DNA of 44,747 nucleotides from an uncultured Porphyromonas sp. (GTDB lineage Bacteria; Bacteroidota; Bacteroidia; Bacteroidales; Porphyromonadaceae): NCBI GenBank assembly GCA_900539765.1, contig UQDF01000011.1, positions 1 to 44,747 on the forward strand. The letters run 5' to 3'. The notes beneath the pieces were generated by a model. The model had not been told where the DNA came from. It was given only the letters and a program-made list of their open reading frames with translations, and did no database searches. Below are positions 42,301-44,747 of the stretch, one piece after another; the first letter of the stretch is position 1, and the number at the start of each line of letters is the position of its first letter. The translations under genes were made by a program, and so were the position numbers.

Positions 42301-42712
42301 CCTCACAGGCACCGAGATGTATGTTGAGGTGAAGCCGGCTGACAAGTATGAGCTGGAGAGCCTTCAGGTCAATAATGCAACGCTCAAGGTCGGTGATGAG
42401 AACCTTGTCAACCTACCTGACGGAGGATACAAGTTTGCCTTTATGGTCACCGAGGATATCACGATCCAGGCAACCTTCAAGCTAGGCGGAGCAGTCGAGC
42501 AATTGACCGCAAGCCAGATCATCGCTTACGTGACAAATGGTGGCACACGCCTAGAGATCGCCGGTGCTGCCGAGGGTACCGAGGTACGTATCTACGACTA
42601 CACGGGTCAGCTACTGCTCTCCAGCACAGAGCATGCGCTAGACATCAGCGCACTGCCCGCAGGTAGCTACATCGTCCTCGTGGGCAACTACACGACACGC
42701 ATCGTCAAGTAA
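39377..42712 (+). CDS. Large secreted protein with eleven InlB/Flg_new-like repeats
   Basis: 1111 residues. Signal peptide 1-23 (MKRMLSMLALLGTFLLWPLMAQA). Then eleven beta-rich repeats of 85-100 residues fill 25-1045, each with the pattern GTVTATV...GAKIAAGTKIKILATPDEDYE.DEWLVDGEPV followed by a valine-rich strand. This resembles the InlB B-repeat/Flg_new_2 type of bacterial repeat. Two repeat subtypes alternate in the second half: YELDYWLV types and the TNNGEPVPAEALTEDGLVY type, the latter in repeats 7 and 9. The end (AEGTEVRIYDYTGQLLLSS to LPAGSYIVLVGNYTTRIVK) is a type IX-like sorting tail. No catalytic domain exists; it is likely a stalk or adhesin. The two repeats in the C10 protease resemble its units. 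Confidence 0.85.
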   Translation: MKRMLSMLALLGTFLLWPLMAQAQEVTVTFEQVEHCTITGFYDKGELVELQSGDKVSRYTMVMFVATADEGYEVTHYIFNGEEVENTSSKGLVKAVSEDMTVSARVVKKESTACVITVEQPEHGTIELRKGASQYGTPLNSGGQVEPGSQITMVINPDADYALDYWLVNNQPVEKDTGYFPKVKTITVSEATTISAVLKEAGNLITYEQPEHGTLTVTLAYPVKDVPSGTRIKEREGIKIQATVNEGYVFKHFLINDEVKEPNDLNNPVLYYYPTKDVTIKAVIEKSEPCVVTITPFEHGYLKVTYGSYLNPTVVQSGNEVPVGTELRVDAYLDEGYDLDYFLVNDVQTPSESTEYPGIKVKATSSLTLSAVAKATAAPAGCTVTLGEFSAAQGFFYAYYGSDTTPVKSGDVLPIGTVVSFQVDAEGGYELDYWLVDDVKSDDTSNPLVITLSKDVKVLPVMKKKEEPQPTQGVITMIQPKDDQGKEIGFLAASYYDDDLYEDIAVTDGMGVDLGTTITFLVTPEEGYEMDYWMINDARQELDSETPNQTIITVEGDLEVEPILKSTAAPVEKVRLSVQEEGVGGFAMVRYQTPGSTTWEKPAEGTNPTLDLPIGTKVRVLANISIDGATVAFTHNGNPVAADQLTNEGLTYEFTLEAAADIKVIFTEGVIGFQIFYDCDKHATITGTADGEPFTSGDKLPLGARVELTVTPEDGYEVKDWLDDDFELIKGTEYQNPYTFTVDGSVNVFAEIQKKTTAFVKVSYEGTGGYLETKYVEPNGSGNPQSIFGDKRIPLGSVVTVKAKFFMTGDYLVAYTNNGEPVPAEALTEDGLVYTFTANEDADVHAVFSEKPAPAVDYTITFEAGEGGTVTATVDMEPIESGAKIAAGTKIKILATPDEDYEIDEWLVDGEPVANTGLNFYYLSLSKDTNVKVTFRSTKPEEYAVTVGPVLPSAEAGTVQLFKKNGDAFESGKSVLTGTEMYVEVKPADKYELESLQVNNATLKVGDENLVNLPDGGYKFAFMVTEDITIQATFKLGGAVEQLTASQIIAYVTNGGTRLEIAGAAEGTEVRIYDYTGQLLLSSTEHALDISALPAGSYIVLVGNYTTRIVK

Positions 42713-42787
42713 GCAGATCGTGTCGCCGTCCACCAATGGACTCTAGTACGACGCACCCGCTAGGGACGTAGTACAGTAAATACTTCT

Positions 42788-42825
42788 CGAGGGAGGTCTC
42801 CGCACATTGTCGGTGGTCTCCCTCG
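42788..42825 (+). terminator. Hairpin after the repeat-protein gene
   Basis: CGAGGGAG (42788-42795) pairs with CTCCCTCG (42818-42825). There is no U-tract, so terminator function is uncertain. The remainder of 42713-42990 shows short repeats of CTAGTG and nothing I recognise. Confidence 0.45.
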
Positions 42826-42991
42826 TCGCTTGATGAGGCTGCAAGGATGCAGGCAGTTGACTGTTGACTAGAGAACCTAGTGCTACTAGTGCCACTAGAG
42901 ACTAACCTCTAATCTCTAACTCGATAGCTACGTGTAAATCAGCTTTTTCTGAAAAGCAGTCCGACATTCGCCGAAAAAAGTTGGCCAAACA

Positions 42992-43023
42992 TTTGGTGGA
43001 TTGGAAAAGTTGATGTACCTTTG
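42992..43023 (+). promoter_or_regulatory. rRNA promoter P1
   Basis: TTTG (42992-42995), a 20-nt spacer and TACCTTTG (43016-43023). An A-run (CCGAAAAAAG, about 42971-42980) lies upstream. It is the first of three near-identical promoter modules. Confidence 0.8.
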
Positions 43024-43180
43024 CACTCGCAACTCAAAAGAACGGGGTTTCGGAAGTGTCTGAGCCTTATGAGTGGTGAGCAGGTTTTTGATGTTAAGAG
43101 CATCGCTGGGCGCGCCTATATATAATATAATAGGTGTAAGACGCACGAGCGAGGCGCTCGAAAAAAAACTTCTCCGAAAA

Positions 43181-43212
43181 TTTGGTGGATTCAAAAAGTT
43201 GTCGTACCTTTG
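43181..43212 (+). promoter_or_regulatory. rRNA promoter P2
   Basis: TTTG (43181-43184), a 20-nt spacer and TACCTTTG (43205-43212). The A-rich tract CGAAAAAAAACTTCTCCG precedes it. The downstream ATTCGCAACTCCAAAGAA resembles the P1 counterpart. Confidence 0.85.
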
Positions 43213-43414
43213 CATTCGCAACTCCAAAGAAAGGGTGGTCGGAAGTGTCCGATACATGGTTGGAGCTTGGTGGCGATGATAGTTGATCGAAACGCTTGTG
43301 GAGTCTATATGATGGCTCGCTTGCCAGGTTGATTTAGAGGCTCAATGAAGCACTTGCACGTATGAGTGTTCATCGACTGACAAAAATCGATCGGCAAAAA
43401 AACTTCTCCAAAAA

Positions 43415-43446
43415 TTTGGTAGTTTCAAAAACTTGTCGTACCTTTG
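43415..43446 (+). promoter_or_regulatory. rRNA promoter P3
   Basis: TTTG (43415-43418), a 20-nt spacer and TACCTTTG (43439-43446), preceded by CAAAAAAACTTCTCCAAAA. It is closest to the 16S gene, with a predicted leader of about 316 nt. Confidence 0.85.
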
Positions 43447-43546
43447 CACTCACAACCCACAAGAAAAGGCGGTTCGCTCTTCACGTGTGAAGAGGTCTTG
43501 AGCTGGGGCTTCTAAAGAGAGGTTATTCTTGCGGGGATTACAGAAG

Positions 43547-43612
43547 CGATCTTTGATATATTTCATAACTAAGCAATCAAAGTGTAGTGATCTAGAGTTT
43601 TTGAACTCTAGA
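43547..43612 (+). promoter_or_regulatory. rRNA leader: boxA-like motif and hairpin
   Basis: CGATCTTTGATA (43547-43558) is the boxA-like sequence usual in Bacteroidetes rRNA leaders, probably for antitermination. A perfect hairpin TCTAGAGTT-TTTG-AACTCTAGA follows at 43591-43612. The stretch from 43613 to 43768 has no gene; its CTAAGACAATCAAATCTAGG segment could pair with the 16S 3' flank outside the window for processing. Confidence 0.5.
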
Positions 43613-43768
43613 GAAAGCAATACCTAAGACAATCAAATCTAGGTCTACACTGCGAGGACAATAAGCATAATAGCACAATAATCATCTTAGAGACAAGGCT
43701 TGCGGTGGCGAAAGCTACTGATATAGGGTCTTGTGTTATAACACAGAGAACAAACAAACAAAATACTA

Positions 43769-44747
<979 letters not shown>

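Overview
The window comes from a Bacteroidales bacterium, most likely Porphyromonas and probably near the P. asaccharolytica/P. uenonis group. Three things support this. Promoters follow the Bacteroidetes pattern (TTTG, about 20 nt, TAnnTTTG) and Shine-Dalgarno sites are almost absent. Gene neighbourhoods are typical of the order: yajC-YbbR-coaE-DUF4271-hemD-rnpA-yidD-tatD, and HU-(30-aa basic protein)-rng. The right end holds a Bacteroidales-type 16S rRNA. The species placement rests on my memory of Porphyromonas 16S and was not checked by alignment.

Layout. 1-5300: YitT-type membrane protein, outer-membrane porin-like protein, argS, mnmA. 5300-5700: a repeat-rich intergenic region with a near-palindrome of about 120 nt. 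5714-10743: a tightly packed housekeeping operon (yajC, YbbR-like, coaE, DUF4271, hemD, a fused rnpA-yidD gene, tatD-like). 10789-11999: a translationally coupled J-domain/HIRAN pair. 12092-16573: nadK, two tRNA-Glu genes (CTC and TTC) flanking rpsT, an HU-family gene, a 30-codon basic gene, and rng behind a 540-nt gap. 16680-17015: a free-standing transcription unit with promoter, rod-like fold and terminators but no coding capacity, a strong candidate for a structured small RNA. 17024-18454: cardiolipin synthase on the minus strand. 18540-18830: CACGTG-centred palindromic repeats. 18848-20841: a minus-strand cassette of two DUF488 proteins and a predicted dual-OB protein, visibly more AT-rich than its neighbours. 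21113-29549: a six-gene operon (ABC-F, ruvX, def, TPR protein, second ABC-F, ABC exporter). 29596-30477: an AraC-type regulator. 30925-31084: a second, inverted copy of the CACGTG repeat. 31277-42712: a surface/secretion island of five signal-peptide proteins (BspA-like LRR protein, an orphan, a GLUG-repeat protein, a C10 cysteine protease with a type IX sorting domain, and an 11-repeat InlB/Flg_new-like protein). 42990-44747: three tandem rRNA promoters, the leader, and the first ~980 nt of 16S rRNA.

The core genes are translation- and envelope-centred: tRNA charging and thiolation, ribosomal protein, RNase P, RNase G, peptide deformylase, ABC-F ribosome factors, YajC/YidD membrane insertion and cardiolipin synthesis. 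The accessory parts most worth attention are the putative rod-shaped RNA, the DUF488/DUF488/dual-OB cassette, the interspersed palindromic repeats and the surface-protein island. No IS element, prophage or CRISPR array was seen.
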